Positions 23,609-32,537 of a DNA stretch of 64,000 bases are shown one piece after another. This DNA comes from Miltoncostaea marina (GTDB lineage: Bacteria; Actinomycetota; Thermoleophilia; Miltoncostaeales; Miltoncostaeaceae): the NCBI RefSeq assembly GCF_018141525.1, contig NZ_CP064655.1:1240001-1304000 (forward strand). The letters are read 5' to 3'. The notes beneath the pieces are model-generated. The model was given only the letters and a program-made list of their open reading frames with translations, did not search any database and had not been told where the DNA came from. How positions within the stretch are numbered: the stretch's first letter is position 1; every line of letters starts with the position of its first letter. A program made the translations under genes and the position numbers.

Positions 23609-25444
23609 ATGCCCACACGAGACGACCTCCGCAACGTGGCCATCGTGGCCCACGTCGACCACGGCAAGACGACCCTGGTCGACGCGATGCTCTGGCAGTC
23701 GGGGGCCTTCCGCGCCAACCAGGACGTCGCCGAGCGGGTGATGGACTCGACGGACCTGGAGCGTGAGAAGGGCATCACGATCCTCGCCAAGAACACCGCG
23801 GTCCGCCACGGCGGCCTGAAGATCAACATCATCGACACGCCGGGGCACGCCGACTTCGGCGGCGAGGTGGAGCGCGGGCTGCACATGGTCGACGGCGTGC
23901 TGCTGCTGGTCGACGCCTCCGAGGGGCCGCTGCCGCAGACCCGCTTCGTGCTGCGCAAGGCGCTGGCCGCGCGCCTGCCGGTGGTGCTGGTGGTGAACAA
24001 GATCGACCGCCCCGACGCGCGGGTGGCCGAGGTGGTCGACGAGGTCTACGAGCTGTTCCTCGACCTCGACGCGGACGAGTCGCAGATCGACTTCCCGATC
24101 GTCTACTGCGTGGCCCGCGACGGGCAGGCCTCGCTCACCCCCGACGAGCGCGGGGAGGACCTCGAGCCGCTCTTCGACGTGCTGCGCACGCACATCCCGC
24201 CGCCGTCCCACACCGAGGGCGCGCCGCTGCAGGCGCTCGTCACCAACCTGGCCGCCTCCAGCTACGTCGGCCGCCTGGCGATCTGCCGGGTGCACGAGGG
24301 CGAGATCCGCGCCGGCCAGCCGGTGGCCTGGTGCCGGGCCGACGGCAGCATCGTGGCGGCGAAGGTCTCCGAGCTCTACGTGACGGAGGCGCTCGAGCGC
24401 GTGCCGGCCGAGTCGGCGGGCCCCGGCGAGATCGTCGCCGTCGCCGGCCTGCCCGAGGTCACGATCGGCGAGACGCTCGCCGACCCCGACGACCCGCGGC
24501 CGCTCCCCGTGATCGCGGTCGACGAGCCGAGCCTGTCGCTCACGATCGGCATCAACACCTCGCCGCTCGCCGGCCGCGACGGCACCCGCCTGACCGCGCG
24601 CCAGGTGCTCGACCGCCTGGAGCAGGAGCTCGTGGGCAACGTCTCCCTGCGGGTGCTGCCCACCGAGCGCCCGGACGCCTGGGAGGTGCAGGGCCGCGGC
24701 GAGCTGCAGCTGGCGGTGCTCGTGGAGACGATGCGGCGCGAGGGCTTCGAGCTGACCGTCGGCAAGCCGCGCGTGCTGACCCGCGAGATCGACGGCGTGC
24801 TGCACGAGCCGCTCGAGCGCGCCTCGATCGACGTGCCCGAGGAGTTCCTTGGCGTGGTCACGCAGCTGCTCGCCCTGCGCAAGGGGCGGCTCGAGCAGAT
24901 CGTCAACCACGGCACCGGCTGGGCGCGGATGGAGTACCTGCTGCCCGCCCGCGGGCTGGTGGGGGTGCGCACCGAGTTGCTCACCGAGACGCGTGGCACC
25001 GGCCTGCTGCACCACGTGTTCGACCGCTGGGAACCGTGGATGGGGGAGATCCGCTCCCGCCCGCGGGGCAGCCTGGTGGCCGACCGCGCCGGCGCCACCA
25101 CCAGCTTCGCCCTGTTCGGGCTCCAGGAGCGCGGCACCCTGTTCGTCGGCCCCGGCGAGGACGTGTACGAAGGGGTGATCATCGGGGAGAACAGCCGTGG
25201 GGAGGACCTCGACGTCAACCCCACCAAGGAGAAGAAGCTCACCAACATGCGCTCCTCGACCGCGGACGAGCTCGTCCGCCTGGTGCCGCCGCGCCGCATC
25301 TCGCTGGACCAGGCGCTGGAGTTCGTGCGCGAGGACGAGTGCGTGGAGGTGACGCCGGACGCGGTCCGGCTGCGCAAGGTGGAGCTCTCGGGCACGGCCC
25401 GCGCCAAGCTCGCCAAGCGCGGGGCCGGCGCGGCGCCCAGGTAG
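23609..25444 (+). CDS. typA: Ribosome-associated translational GTPase TypA/BipA
   Basis: An EF-G-like GTPase that binds the ribosome under stress. The 611-residue product has the G motifs AHVDHGKTT (G1), EKGITI (G2), IDTPGHADF (G3) and NKID (G4), followed by domains II, III and V, and the BipA-specific C-terminal domain ([20 protein letters not shown] ... [20 protein letters not shown]). The C-terminal loop KEKKLTNMR fits BipA. Length and motifs are normal. It is a standalone gene after a small unknown protein; a flavodoxin-like gene follows 19 bp downstream. Confidence 0.96.
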   Translation: MPTRDDLRNVAIVAHVDHGKTTLVDAMLWQSGAFRANQDVAERVMDSTDLEREKGITILAKNTAVRHGGLKINIIDTPGHADFGGEVERGLHMVDGVLLLVDASEGPLPQTRFVLRKALAARLPVVLVVNKIDRPDARVAEVVDEVYELFLDLDADESQIDFPIVYCVARDGQASLTPDERGEDLEPLFDVLRTHIPPPSHTEGAPLQALVTNLAASSYVGRLAICRVHEGEIRAGQPVAWCRADGSIVAAKVSELYVTEALERVPAESAGPGEIVAVAGLPEVTIGETLADPDDPRPLPVIAVDEPSLSLTIGINTSPLAGRDGTRLTARQVLDRLEQELVGNVSLRVLPTERPDAWEVQGRGELQLAVLVETMRREGFELTVGKPRVLTREIDGVLHEPLERASIDVPEEFLGVVTQLLALRKGRLEQIVNHGTGWARMEYLLPARGLVGVRTELLTETRGTGLLHHVFDRWEPWMGEIRSRPRGSLVADRAGATTSFALFGLQERGTLFVGPGEDVYEGVIIGENSRGEDLDVNPTKEKKLTNMRSSTADELVRLVPPRRISLDQALEFVREDECVEVTPDAVRLRKVELSGTARAKLAKRGAGAAPR

Positions 25445-25463
25445 CCGAACGGAGGAGACGGGC

Positions 25464-26084
25464 ATGACGAGCGCACCGCTGCGGGCACTGGTGGTCAACT
25501 GCACCCTCAAGCCGTCGCCGGCGACCTCGAACACCGAGGCGCTCGCCGCCGTCGTCGCGGACGCGCTGCGCGGCCACGGGGTGGACGTCGACGGCGTGCG
25601 CGCCGCAGACCACGACATCCGCCCGGGGGTCTCCTCGGACGAGGGCGACGGCGACGCGTGGCCCGCGATCCGCGAGCGGGTGCTGGCCGCCGACATCCTC
25701 GTGATCGCGACGCCCACCTGGCTCGGTCAGCCCTCGAGCGTCTGCAAGCGGGTGCTCGAGCGCATGGACGCGATGATCTCCGAGACCGGCGACGACGGCC
25801 GGCCGGTGGCATACGACCGGGTGGCCGGGGTGGTCGTGACGGGCAACGAGGACGGCGCCCACAACGTCATCTCCGACGTCGCCGGCGCGCTCATCGACAT
25901 CGGCTACACGATCCCCGCCCAGGCGTGGACGTACTGGAACCGCGGCCCGGGGCCCGGCCCGAGCTACCTCGAGACCGACGAGGGCCACGAGTGGTCGCAC
26001 ACGACGGGCCGCACCGCGGCGGCGAACCTCGTGGCGGTCGCCCGGGCGCTGCGGGCCGCGCCGCTTCCGCCCCCGCTGTCGTAG
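25464..26084 (+). CDS. NAD(P)H-dependent FMN-type flavoprotein (flavodoxin fold)
   Basis: A 206-residue flavodoxin-like protein. It starts LRALVVNCTLKPSPATSNTE, where the FMN-phosphate loop is expected, and has the family's ADILVIATPTWLGQPSSVCK loop, VVVTGNEDGAHNVISDVAGA and a C-terminal helix. This fits the NADPH-dependent FMN reductase/WrbA-like group. ATG after GGAGGAG, 19 bp after typA, so an operon is possible. Substrate not predicted; quinone or nitro-compound reduction is typical. Confidence 0.82.
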   Translation: MTSAPLRALVVNCTLKPSPATSNTEALAAVVADALRGHGVDVDGVRAADHDIRPGVSSDEGDGDAWPAIRERVLAADILVIATPTWLGQPSSVCKRVLERMDAMISETGDDGRPVAYDRVAGVVVTGNEDGAHNVISDVAGALIDIGYTIPAQAWTYWNRGPGPGPSYLETDEGHEWSHTTGRTAAANLVAVARALRAAPLPPPLS

Positions 26085-26088
26085 GCGG

Positions 26089-26118
26089 GCCCCGCCGCCC
26101 GGTCACGGGCGGCGGGGC
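26089..26118. terminator. Terminator between convergent genes
   Basis: GCCCCGCCGCCC and GGGCGGCGGGGC form a perfect 12-bp stem with loop GGTCAC. It lies between the flavodoxin-like stop and the convergent membrane-protein stop. Confidence 0.7.
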
Positions 26119-26125
26119 GGGCCGG

Positions 26126-26611
26126 TCAGCGCGGGTCGAGGTCGGTCGAGGGGGAGCTCGGCGAGCCGGGCCCCTCGGGCCCGCGGCCGGTCGTGTGCTC
26201 CACCTCGCGCTCCACGCGGCCGTCCTCGCGCTCGAGGGTCAGCAGCGCGGCGACCATCGCCGCCACGATCGCGACGGCGACCGCCATCACGAGGGCGTAC
26301 CCCACGGTGTGCCAGACGCCCTCGCCCTGCACGCCGATGCCGCGGCCCTCCTCGCGGGGCCCCGGGATGAGGCTGAAGATGATCCCGAGGACCGCGCCGG
26401 CCGCGGCGCCGATGGCGCCCCACCGGAAGATCGTCGTCCAGACGGTCCTCGTGACGCCCCGGCGCGCGCTGGGGTCGGGCGACCCGCCGAGCTCGCGCGC
26501 GACGGCCTCGTCCTCGCCGGCCAGGCGGGCGATCGTCTCCTCGCGCGTCTCGACGTCGGGGGTGGCCGGCATGTCCGGCTGCACGCTGCGGGTCTCGGGC
26601 CGCTGCTCCAT
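26126..26611 (-). CDS. Two-helix membrane protein of unknown function
   Basis: A 161-residue protein with a charged N-terminal half (ETREETIARLAGEDEAVARE), two membrane helices (FRWGAIGAAAGAVLGIIFSL and VGYALVMAVAVAIVAAMVAA), and a polar tail with EREVEHTTGRGPEGPGSP. Start: a GTG (26614) and an ATG (26611) are adjacent; AGGAGG upstream fits the ATG. It faces the flavodoxin gene across a terminator. It may act in envelope stress; no family recognised. Confidence 0.65.
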   Translation of the reverse strand: MEQRPETRSVQPDMPATPDVETREETIARLAGEDEAVARELGGSPDPSARRGVTRTVWTTIFRWGAIGAAAGAVLGIIFSLIPGPREEGRGIGVQGEGVWHTVGYALVMAVAVAIVAAMVAALLTLEREDGRVEREVEHTTGRGPEGPGSPSSPSTDLDPR

Positions 26612-26783
26612 CACGCCTCCTGATCGCTCGATGCCGGAGGACTACCCCCGGCCTCGGCGGTGGAAACGGCGGCGTTCGGGGCCCGAATGCACGCAGGTGC
26701 GTTTACGGGCCGTCGGCGGTGGGAACCCGACGGCCGCGGGGTGATGAGCGGTCGTCGCCGCCGCGGGAAAGGGCACTCACACG

Positions 26784-26823
26784 GGACCGCCGGGCACGCA
26801 CCCCCTTGGGTGCCCGGCGGTCC
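26784..26823 (-). terminator. Strong terminator hairpin after the coiled-coil gene
   Basis: GGACCGCCGGGCAC (26784-26797) and GTGCCCGGCGGTCC (26810-26823) form a perfect 14-bp stem with a 12-base loop, starting right after the TAA of the coiled-coil gene. Confidence 0.75.
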
Positions 26824-27788
26824 TTACCGTTCCGGGGCCCCGGCCTCCGCCGCGCGGGCTGCCGCGTCGAGCGCCGCGGCCGCCTCGCGGGCCGCCCCCT
26901 CGGCCGCGCTCGCCTCGGTCTCCGCCGCGGCCGCGGCCGCTCCCAGGGCGGCGCCGTGCTCCTCGAGCCGGCCGAGGCGCGCGCGCAGCTCGCGCGCCTC
27001 GGCCGCGACCCGGTCGCGCTCCCGTGCCGCCTCCCTGACCCGCGCGCGGGCGGCGTCGAGCGCCTCGGCCGCGGCCCGCGCGCGCTCCTGCGCCGCCGCG
27101 AGCGCCACGCGGGCGGCCTCCCGCTCCCGCTCCCGCTCGGCCCGCTCCCGCGCCGCGGCCTCCCGCTCGGCCCGCTCCCGCTCCGCGGCCTCCCGCTCCG
27201 CGGCCTCCCGCTCAGCGGCCTCCCGCTCGGCCCGCTCCCGCTCCGCCGCCTCCCGTCCGGCCCGCTCCGCGGCCCCGCGCTCCGCGGCGCGGCGGGTGCG
27301 GGCGGCGGCCAGGTCGTCCGGCGGCGCGGCGGGGCCGGCCGGGGCCCCGGCGACCAGGCCGCCGCCCGGCTCCGGCACGGGGTCGCGCGCCAGCCGCCCG
27401 CGCCGCAGGTCGTCGGGCGTGGCGCGCGCCGCGAAGCGCAGCGCCGCGCGCGTCGCCGGGTCGGGGGCGAGCGCCGCCGCCGCCGCGGCCTCGGCCTCCT
27501 CGGCGGCGCGCAGCTCGCCGCCGCCGCCGCCGCCGCGAGCATCGCCCGCTGCACCCGCGCGAGCTCCGCGCCGGCGGCGACGAGCCGCGCCACCGCGGCC
27601 GGCTGCTCCCGCGCCGTGCGGTTGAGCGCGTCGGCGAGCTTGCTGGGCCGTCGCAGCGCGCGCACCCGCTCCGCGCCGTCGCGATCGCCGACCGCGCGCA
27701 GCTCCCGCGCCAGCGCGTCCCGGGCGGCCGTGAAGCCGCCCGCACCGGCCGCGTAGAGCGCGTCGATGCGCCCCTCGAGGTCGTCCAC
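26824..27788 (-). pseudogene. Frameshifted coiled-coil protein of actinobacterial type
   Basis: Two open frames on the minus strand make one protein. The N-terminal part (from 27788) reads DDLEGRIDALYAAGAGGFTA ... ALRRPSKLADALNRTAREQP ... ELARVQRAML, an N-terminus known from a family of actinobacterial coiled-coil proteins. The C-terminal part (frame of 27378) continues ELRAAEEAEAAAAAALAPDP ... DDLRRGRLARDPVPEPGGG, then a long heptad block of AEREAAERERAERE repeats and a helical tail to the stop at 26824. The frames join inside a GCG tract (about 27517-27540), where one base appears to be missing. Read through, the product would be about 320 residues. Slippage in a GCG tract should change length by threes, so a single-base loss or consensus error is more likely. 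Confidence 0.6.
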
Positions 27789-27799
27789 GGCCCCGCCCC

Positions 27800-28291
27800 T
27801 CAGGCGGTCGCGACCTCCGTGCAGGCGCGCTCCCCCTCGGCGGCGCCCGGCAGGCGGCCGAGCAGCTCGACGAGGGTCCCGAGCTCCTGCGCCGTGAACC
27901 GCTCGCCGAACAGGGCCACCAGCGCGGCGAGGTGCACCTCGGTGGCGGCCGAGAGCGCGGCGCGGCCCTCGGGGGTGATCGCCGCGTAGGTCACCCGCGC
28001 GTCGGACTCGCAGGCCTCCTTGCGCACGAGGCCGGCCGACTGCAGGCCGTCGAGCAGGCGCGTGATGCCGGAGGGGGTCAGGCCGACGGCCTGGGCGAGG
28101 TCGACGCGGCGCATGCGCGCCTCGGGCTCCTCGGCGAGCCGGCGCAGCACCTCGAAGTCGGTGACCGTCAGGCCGCTCGCGCGCTGGAGCTCCGCGTTGA
28201 AGCTGCGCGTCATGGCGGCGTGGGAGCCCATCAGGCGGCCCCAGGCCGCGATGGCGCTCATCTCTTGTGGACTCAATACTTGACTTCGCAA
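27800..28291 (-). CDS. MarR-family transcriptional regulator
   Basis: A MarR-type winged-helix dimer. The 163-residue product has RASGLTVTDFEVLRRLAEEP (helix 2), VDLAQAVGLTPSGITRLLDG (recognition helix), LVRKEACESDARVTYAAITP (wing) and dimer helices. MarR proteins bind short palindromes and leave DNA on ligand binding or Cys oxidation; one Cys (ACESD) lies in the wing. The start is uncertain: TTG 28291 has AGGGG 7 bases upstream; ATG 28261 is the alternative. It is divergent from yceI. The shared spacer holds a 16-bp near-palindrome that recurs 22 kb away in front of the LLM monooxygenase, which makes this regulator the likely controller of both. Confidence 0.88.
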   Translation of the reverse strand: MRSQVLSPQEMSAIAAWGRLMGSHAAMTRSFNAELQRASGLTVTDFEVLRRLAEEPEARMRRVDLAQAVGLTPSGITRLLDGLQSAGLVRKEACESDARVTYAAITPEGRAALSAATEVHLAALVALFGERFTAQELGTLVELLGRLPGAAEGERACTEVATA

Positions 28292-28302
28292 GGTCTGACC
28301 CC

Positions 28303-28323
28303 TACCTTTGATTGCGCACTCAA
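28303..28323 (+). promoter_or_regulatory. Promoter and MarR-type operator upstream of the YceI gene
   Basis: A -10-like TACCTT (28303-28308) runs into TTGATTGCGCACTCAA (28308-28323), which is palindromic except at one base pair. The same layout (TATACT sharing its last T with TTGATTGCGCAAGCAA) occurs at 50457-50477 on the minus strand. A repressor bound here would block polymerase. Confidence 0.65.
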
Positions 28324-28350
28324 CGATAACTGAACCGGAGGACGAATTCC

Positions 28351-28908
28351 ATGAGCACGACCGCGCAGCAGGCCGCCACGGCCGTTCCGACCGGTGTCTG
28401 GCAGGCGGACCCCGTCCACTCGGCGTTCGAATTCTCGGTGAAGCACATGGTCGTGGCCACCTTCCGCGGCTCCCTCCCGGACTTCGAGGCCACCCTGACG
28501 GGCGCCGAGGACGGCACGGCGACCCTCGAGGCCGTCGGCCGCGTCGCCAGCATCGTCACCCAGGACGAGAACCTGACCGGCCACCTCCAGTCGCCCGACT
28601 TCTTCGACGCCCAGCGCCACCCCGAGGCGACGTACCGGGGCACCGAGGTCGTCCGCGACGGCGACGCGCTGACCGTGCGCGGCGAGCTGACCCTGAAGGG
28701 CGTCACCCGGCCGCTGGAGCTGCGCGGCACGATCGCCGGCCCGGTCGTGGGCCTCGGCGACGCCGAGGTGATCGCCGTGGAGCTCGAGGGGCAGATCGAC
28801 CGCACCGAGTACGGCCTCAACTGGAACGCGCCCCTGCCGGGCGGCGGCTTCGTGCTGTCGAACACCGTGACGATGACCGCGCGCCTCGAGATGCGCCGCG
28901 CGCAGTAG
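28351..28908 (+). CDS. yceI: YceI-family lipocalin-like isoprenoid-binding protein
   Basis: YceI proteins are lipocalin-like barrels that bind polyisoprenoids and are induced by stress or flavin-related compounds. The 185-residue product shows the family signature GVWQADPVHSAFEFSVKHMV, then VATFRGSLPDFEATLTG, LQSPDFFDAQRHPEATYRGT, LTLKGVTRPLELRGTIAG and the C-terminal TEYGLNWNAPLPGGGFVLSN. There is no signal peptide, so it is probably cytoplasmic. ATG after GGAGGACG. It is followed 10 bp on by an FMN reductase and is divergent from marR; the operator is in the leader. Confidence 0.93.
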   Translation: MSTTAQQAATAVPTGVWQADPVHSAFEFSVKHMVVATFRGSLPDFEATLTGAEDGTATLEAVGRVASIVTQDENLTGHLQSPDFFDAQRHPEATYRGTEVVRDGDALTVRGELTLKGVTRPLELRGTIAGPVVGLGDAEVIAVELEGQIDRTEYGLNWNAPLPGGGFVLSNTVTMTARLEMRRAQ

Positions 28909-28918
28909 GGGGCGGGCA

Positions 28919-29473
28919 GTGACGATCCTCGGCATCTCGGGGAGCCTGCGCGAGGGCTCCCACAACAGCCGTCTGCTGGCGGCCGCGGCACGCGAGCTGC
29001 CGGACGGCGTGGAGCTCCGCGTGTTCACGGGGCTCCGCGACGTCCCGCCCTACGACCAGGACGACGACACCGGCGACCCGCCCGCCGCCGTGGCCCGGCT
29101 GCGGCGCGAGCTCGCGGAGGCCGACGGCCTGCTCGTGGCGACGCCGGAGTACAACTCGTCGATCCCGGGGCAGCTCAAGAACGCGCTCGACTGGGCGTCG
29201 CGGCCCAAGGACGAGTCCGTGCTGCGGTTCCTGCCGGCCGCCGTCGTGAGCGCCAGCACGGGCTCCTTCGGCGCCATCTGGGCCCAGATGGAGCTGCGCA
29301 AGGTGCTGGGGGCGTCGGGTGCCCGCACGGTGGAGGGCGAGGTCGCCCTCCCGCACGCCGACCGCCAGTTCGATGCGGAGGGCCGCCTCGTGGACGACGC
29401 GATGCGCGAGCGGCTGCGGGACCTCGTCGGCCGGCTGGTCGACGAGGCGGTGCGGGACCGGGTGGCCGCCTGA
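28919..29473 (+). CDS. NADPH-dependent FMN reductase
   Basis: A 184-residue flavin reductase. It begins TILGISGSLREGSHNSRLLA, the loop that holds the FMN phosphate, and has GLLVATPEYNSSIPGQLKNA with the conserved PEYN-SIP-LKNA-DWASRP pattern, and PAAVVSASTGSFGAIWAQME. It reduces FMN, quinones or chromate in related enzymes. GTG start 10 bp after yceI, so co-transcribed and probably under the MarR operator. Its partner could be the LLM monooxygenase at 49247, which carries the same operator. Confidence 0.92.
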   Translation: MTILGISGSLREGSHNSRLLAAAARELPDGVELRVFTGLRDVPPYDQDDDTGDPPAAVARLRRELAEADGLLVATPEYNSSIPGQLKNALDWASRPKDESVLRFLPAAVVSASTGSFGAIWAQMELRKVLGASGARTVEGEVALPHADRQFDAEGRLVDDAMRERLRDLVGRLVDEAVRDRVAA

Positions 29474-29512
29474 GCGGCCGCCCGGCGCGGGGGTGAGGAC
29501 CCGGGCGGCCGC
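29474..29512. terminator. Terminator between the FMN reductase and the exonuclease gene
   Basis: GCGGCCGCCCGG (29474-29485) and CCGGGCGGCCGC (29501-29512) make a perfect 12-bp stem with a 15-base loop between the two convergent stops. Confidence 0.7.
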
Positions 29513-30400
29513 CTACGCGGCCGCCCGGGTCTCGGCGAGCTCGGTCGCGCGGCGCACGAGCTCGGGCGCCTCGAGCGCCGCCGCCACCTCGGCGAAGCCG
29601 GGGCGGGGGCCCGTCCAGCGCAGCGCCCCGACGCCCTCGTCGAGCACCTCGGGGGCGTCGAGGCGCAGCGTGGCCAGCTCCCGGAACAGCATCGCCAGCT
29701 CGCGTCCCTCGGCCAGCGCGGCCGCGAGCCGCGCTGCGCCGCGCACGGTCACGTCCCAGTCGGCGGGGTCCGGCGGGATCGCGTCGATGCGGCCGTGGCG
29801 CGCGAGCACCGCGGCGGCGCTGCGCGCGCCCCACCCGGGCAGCCCCGGGAAGCCGTCGGCCGCGTCGCCCACCAGGGCCAGGTAGTCGGGGATGGAGGCC
29901 GGCGGCACGCCGAACCGCTCCAGCACCCCCGCCTCGTCGCGCACCGCGCCCGAGCGCCGGTCGAGCTGCACCACGCGGTCCCCGCGCACCGACTGCGCGA
30001 GGTCCTTGTCGGGCGTGCAGATCACCACCTGGCGCACCGACGGGTCGGCGGCGGCCCGGTCGGCGCCCGTCGCCAGCGCGTCGTCGGCCTCCATGGGGAC
30101 CATGCCCCAGACCGTCACCCCGAGCGCGCCCAGCGCGGCCTCGAGCGGCTCGAACTGCGCGCGCAGCGACGGCTCGATGCCGGCGCCGGTCTTGTAGCCG
30201 GGCCAGAGGTCGTTCCGGAACGACTCGATGACCGTGTCGGTGGCCACCGCCACGTGGGTGGCGCCGCCGGCCAGCAGGTCCAGCACGGAGCGCACGACGC
30301 CCCGGGTGGCGGCCGTGCGCGAGCGCTCGGCCACCTCGCGCGGGAGCGCCATGTGGTGGCGGAACAGCTCGTAGGTCCCGTCGACGAGGTGGACGCGCAC
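29513..30400 (-). CDS. 5'-3' exonuclease (PolA N-terminal/flap-endonuclease type)
   Basis: A 295-residue free-standing flap/5' nuclease. Metal-binding Asp sites are in VRVHLVDGTYELFRHH, VAVATDTVIESFRNDLWPGY, MEADDALATGADRAA, ICTPDKDLAQ and YLALVGDAADGFPGLPGWG, the last being the helix-hairpin-helix DNA clamp. Such proteins trim RNA primers and flaps, supplementing Pol I. The GTG at 30400 gives a start at the first conserved strand. Divergent from the enoyl-CoA hydratase gene, 70 bp apart. No polymerase domain follows, as expected for this short family. Confidence 0.9.
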   Translation of the reverse strand: MRVHLVDGTYELFRHHMALPREVAERSRTAATRGVVRSVLDLLAGGATHVAVATDTVIESFRNDLWPGYKTGAGIEPSLRAQFEPLEAALGALGVTVWGMVPMEADDALATGADRAAADPSVRQVVICTPDKDLAQSVRGDRVVQLDRRSGAVRDEAGVLERFGVPPASIPDYLALVGDAADGFPGLPGWGARSAAAVLARHGRIDAIPPDPADWDVTVRGAARLAAALAEGRELAMLFRELATLRLDAPEVLDEGVGALRWTGPRPGFAEVAAALEAPELVRRATELAETRAAA

Positions 30401-30470
30401 CGGACCATCATGCCGACCCGGGCCGCCGGGGCGGTAGGCTCGGCTCGACGGCCGCATCCCCGGGGGGCGC

Positions 30471-31265
30471 ATGTCCGAGGCGACCATCGACCACGGCCCG
30501 GTCACCGAGGCGCGCGACGGCGCGCTCGTGACCCTGGTGCTCGCGCGCCCCGAGCGCCGCAACCCGCTCGCCCTCACGACCATGGAGCTGCTGACCGCGG
30601 CCTTGCGGCGCGCGGGCGACGACCCCGCGGTGCGGGCGGTGGTGATCGGCGCGGAGGGGCCGGTCTTCTCGGCGGGGCACGACCTGCGCGAGGTGGCGGC
30701 GGCCGGCCCCGAGGGCCACGAGCGCATCTTCGCGGCCTGCGCGGAGCTGATGATGACCGTGCACCGTCTGCCCGTGCCCGTGATCGCGCGCGTGCAGGGC
30801 CTCGCGACGGCCGCCGGCTGCCAGCTCGTGGCCGCCTGCGACCTGGCCGTGGCCTCGGAGACGGCGAGCTTCGCGACCCCCGGCGTGCGCATCGGCCTCT
30901 TCTGCTCCACCCCGCAGGTGGAGGTCGTGCGCGCGGTGGGCCACACCCGGGCGATGGAGATGCTCCTCACCGGCGAGCCGATCGACGCGGCCACCGCCCT
31001 GGCCTGGGGACTCGTCAACCGGGTCGTGCCGGCGCCGGGGCTGGAGGCGGCCGCGGCCGCGCTCGCCCGGCGCGTCGCCGAGGCCGGCCGTGCCACGGTC
31101 GCCTCCGGCAAGCGCGCCGTGGCGGACACCATCGACCTGCCGCTGGACGAGGCCTACCGCCACGCGAGCCGGGTGATGGCCCGCGACGCGGGGGCGCCCG
31201 AGGCGCGGGAGGGGATCGACGCCTTCCTCGGCAAGCGCGCGCCCGTGTGGCCGGGACCGGCCTGA
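30471..31265 (+). CDS. Enoyl-CoA hydratase/isomerase family protein
   Basis: A 264-residue crotonase-fold protein of the ECHDC3-like group. Oxyanion-hole segments are in EGPVFSAGHDLREVAAAG and VQGLATAAGCQLVAACDLAV. The usual catalytic Glu positions are not obvious: the loop reads ASETASFATPGVRIGLFCST, so hydratase activity is unproven and hydrolysis or isomerisation is possible. ATG with a weak ribosome site. It stands alone; fatty-acid or amino-acid degradation is likely. Confidence 0.88.
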   Translation: MSEATIDHGPVTEARDGALVTLVLARPERRNPLALTTMELLTAALRRAGDDPAVRAVVIGAEGPVFSAGHDLREVAAAGPEGHERIFAACAELMMTVHRLPVPVIARVQGLATAAGCQLVAACDLAVASETASFATPGVRIGLFCSTPQVEVVRAVGHTRAMEMLLTGEPIDAATALAWGLVNRVVPAPGLEAAAAALARRVAEAGRATVASGKRAVADTIDLPLDEAYRHASRVMARDAGAPEAREGIDAFLGKRAPVWPGPA

Positions 31266-31384
31266 GGCGGGCGCGCGGGCGTTCAGGCCGCGTGCAGGTG
31301 TGACGCCCGGCGGCACGAAGCTGTTCCGGGCGATCTGCGAGCATGTCTGGACGGTCGGGGAGCGCGACGGCGCCTGGGGCGGAG

Positions 31385-31408
31385 TACAATCTCCCTTACA
31401 CGATAAGG
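31385..31408 (+). promoter_or_regulatory. Promoter -10 and palindrome upstream of the TetR gene
   Basis: TACAAT (31385-31390) is followed after 3 bp by CCTTA-CACGA-TAAGG (31394-31408), a perfect 5-bp inverted repeat. It ends 8 bp before the ATG, as expected for TetR autoregulation. No good -35 is visible. Confidence 0.5.
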
Positions 31409-31416
31409 CGGAGTGA

Positions 31417-32085
31417 ATGTCCTCAGCTGCTGCACGCACGGGGGTGACCACCATCGAGAGCGACCAGTCCGGGCACGAGGCACCCAAGCGCAAGCGAGGG
31501 CGTCCCCGCGACCCCGGTGCAGACCGCCGCATCCTCGACGCCGCGCGCGCCGTCGCGGCCGAGGTCGGCATCCAGGGCGCCTCGATGTCGGCCATCGCCG
31601 ACCGGTCGGGGGTCGGCAAGCCGACCATCTACCTGCGCTGGCCGCACCGCCGGGCGCTCATGGTCGCGGCCGTGGCCGACCTGCGGGCCGAGGTTGCGCC
31701 GGTCGACACGGGCTCGGTCCGCGACGACCTCGTGAGCAGCCTGCTCGAGGACCGGGACGTGCTCGTGAGCGGCCCCGACGCGCGCTTCCTGCGCTCCGTG
31801 CTCTTCGAGAGCGCGAGCGACGAGGAGCTGGCGCAGGAGCTCGACGACAGCATCCTCGCCCCGCGCCGCCGGCGCCTGATCGGCATCCTCGAGCGCGCGG
31901 CGACCGGCGGCCAGATCCGCGGGGGCATCGACCCGGACGGCCTCGCCGACCTGCTCACCGGCCCGCTGCTGAGCGCGATGGTCGTCGGCGGCGGCGGGGT
32001 GGACGACGACGCGCTGGCGCGCCACGTCGCCGTGATGGTCGAGGGCATCGGCGCCGGCGACCGCGCGAGGGCCCCGCGCCGCTGA
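31417..32085 (+). CDS. TetR-family transcriptional regulator
   Basis: A 222-residue TetR protein. A basic AT-hook-like KRKRGRPRDP precedes the N-terminal domain (RRILDAARAVAAEVGIQGAS, MSAIADRSGVGKPTIYLRWP, the classic helix-turn-helix). The C-terminal ligand domain is intact and ends GIGAGDRARAPRR. The AcrR-like HRRALMVAAV helix is normal. ATG with GGCGGAGTG upstream; a palindrome lies in the leader. The small membrane protein that follows overlaps the stop and is probably co-regulated. Confidence 0.9.
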   Translation: MSSAAARTGVTTIESDQSGHEAPKRKRGRPRDPGADRRILDAARAVAAEVGIQGASMSAIADRSGVGKPTIYLRWPHRRALMVAAVADLRAEVAPVDTGSVRDDLVSSLLEDRDVLVSGPDARFLRSVLFESASDEELAQELDDSILAPRRRRLIGILERAATGGQIRGGIDPDGLADLLTGPLLSAMVVGGGGVDDDALARHVAVMVEGIGAGDRARAPRR

Positions 32086-32537
32086 CGGGCGGGGACCGCC
32101 GTCGCGCCGCCGCGCGCGGCGCCCTGGCCGGGGCGGCCGCGGCGGGCGCCTGGGCGGCGGTCGAGCCGCTCGCGGCCCGCGTCGCCGGCACCGGCTACAC
32201 CGACGTGCGCCTGCTGGGCCGCATGGTCGGCGAGCGCTGGTGGGCGCCGGCCGGCACTGCGATCCACATCGCCAACGGCGCCGCCTTCGGCGCCCTGTTC
32301 GCCGCCGCGGGCGCCCGCGGCCCCCGGCTCGGCCTGGCCTGGGCGGCGGCGGAGTCGGTGGTCACCTGGCCCGGCATGGCGCTGCTCGACCGGGTGCACC
32401 CCGACCGGCGCTCGGGCCGCTGGCCGCGCCTGCTCACCAGCCGGCGCCTCATGGCGCAGGAGCTGGCGGTGCACCTGTTGTTCGGCGCCGTGCTGGGGCT
32501 GCTCGTCCCCCGCGAGGAGCCCGGGGCGGAGGGCTAG
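32082..32537 (+). CDS. Small membrane protein coupled to TetR
   Basis: A predicted 151-residue protein with several hydrophobic helices (ALAGAAAAGAWAAVEPLAAR, AIHIANGAAFGALFAAAGAR, LAWAAAESVVTWPGMALL, AVHLLFGAVLGLLVP). The only in-frame start near its beginning is a CTG that overlaps the TetR TGA (CTGA), so either a rare start codon or a later start is used. It lies just after tetR, a pattern seen for regulator-target pairs. It might be the regulated membrane protein. Family not recognised. Confidence 0.55.
   Translation: MTGGDRRRAAARGALAGAAAAGAWAAVEPLAARVAGTGYTDVRLLGRMVGERWWAPAGTAIHIANGAAFGALFAAAGARGPRLGLAWAAAESVVTWPGMALLDRVHPDRRSGRWPRLLTSRRLMAQELAVHLLFGAVLGLLVPREEPGAEG

Noticed and set aside
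27115-27260. Regularly spaced CGGCCTCCCGCTC-like repeats, CRISPR-like at first sight
   Set aside because: They are codons of the AEREAAERERAERE coiled coil, with no unique spacers and no cas genes.
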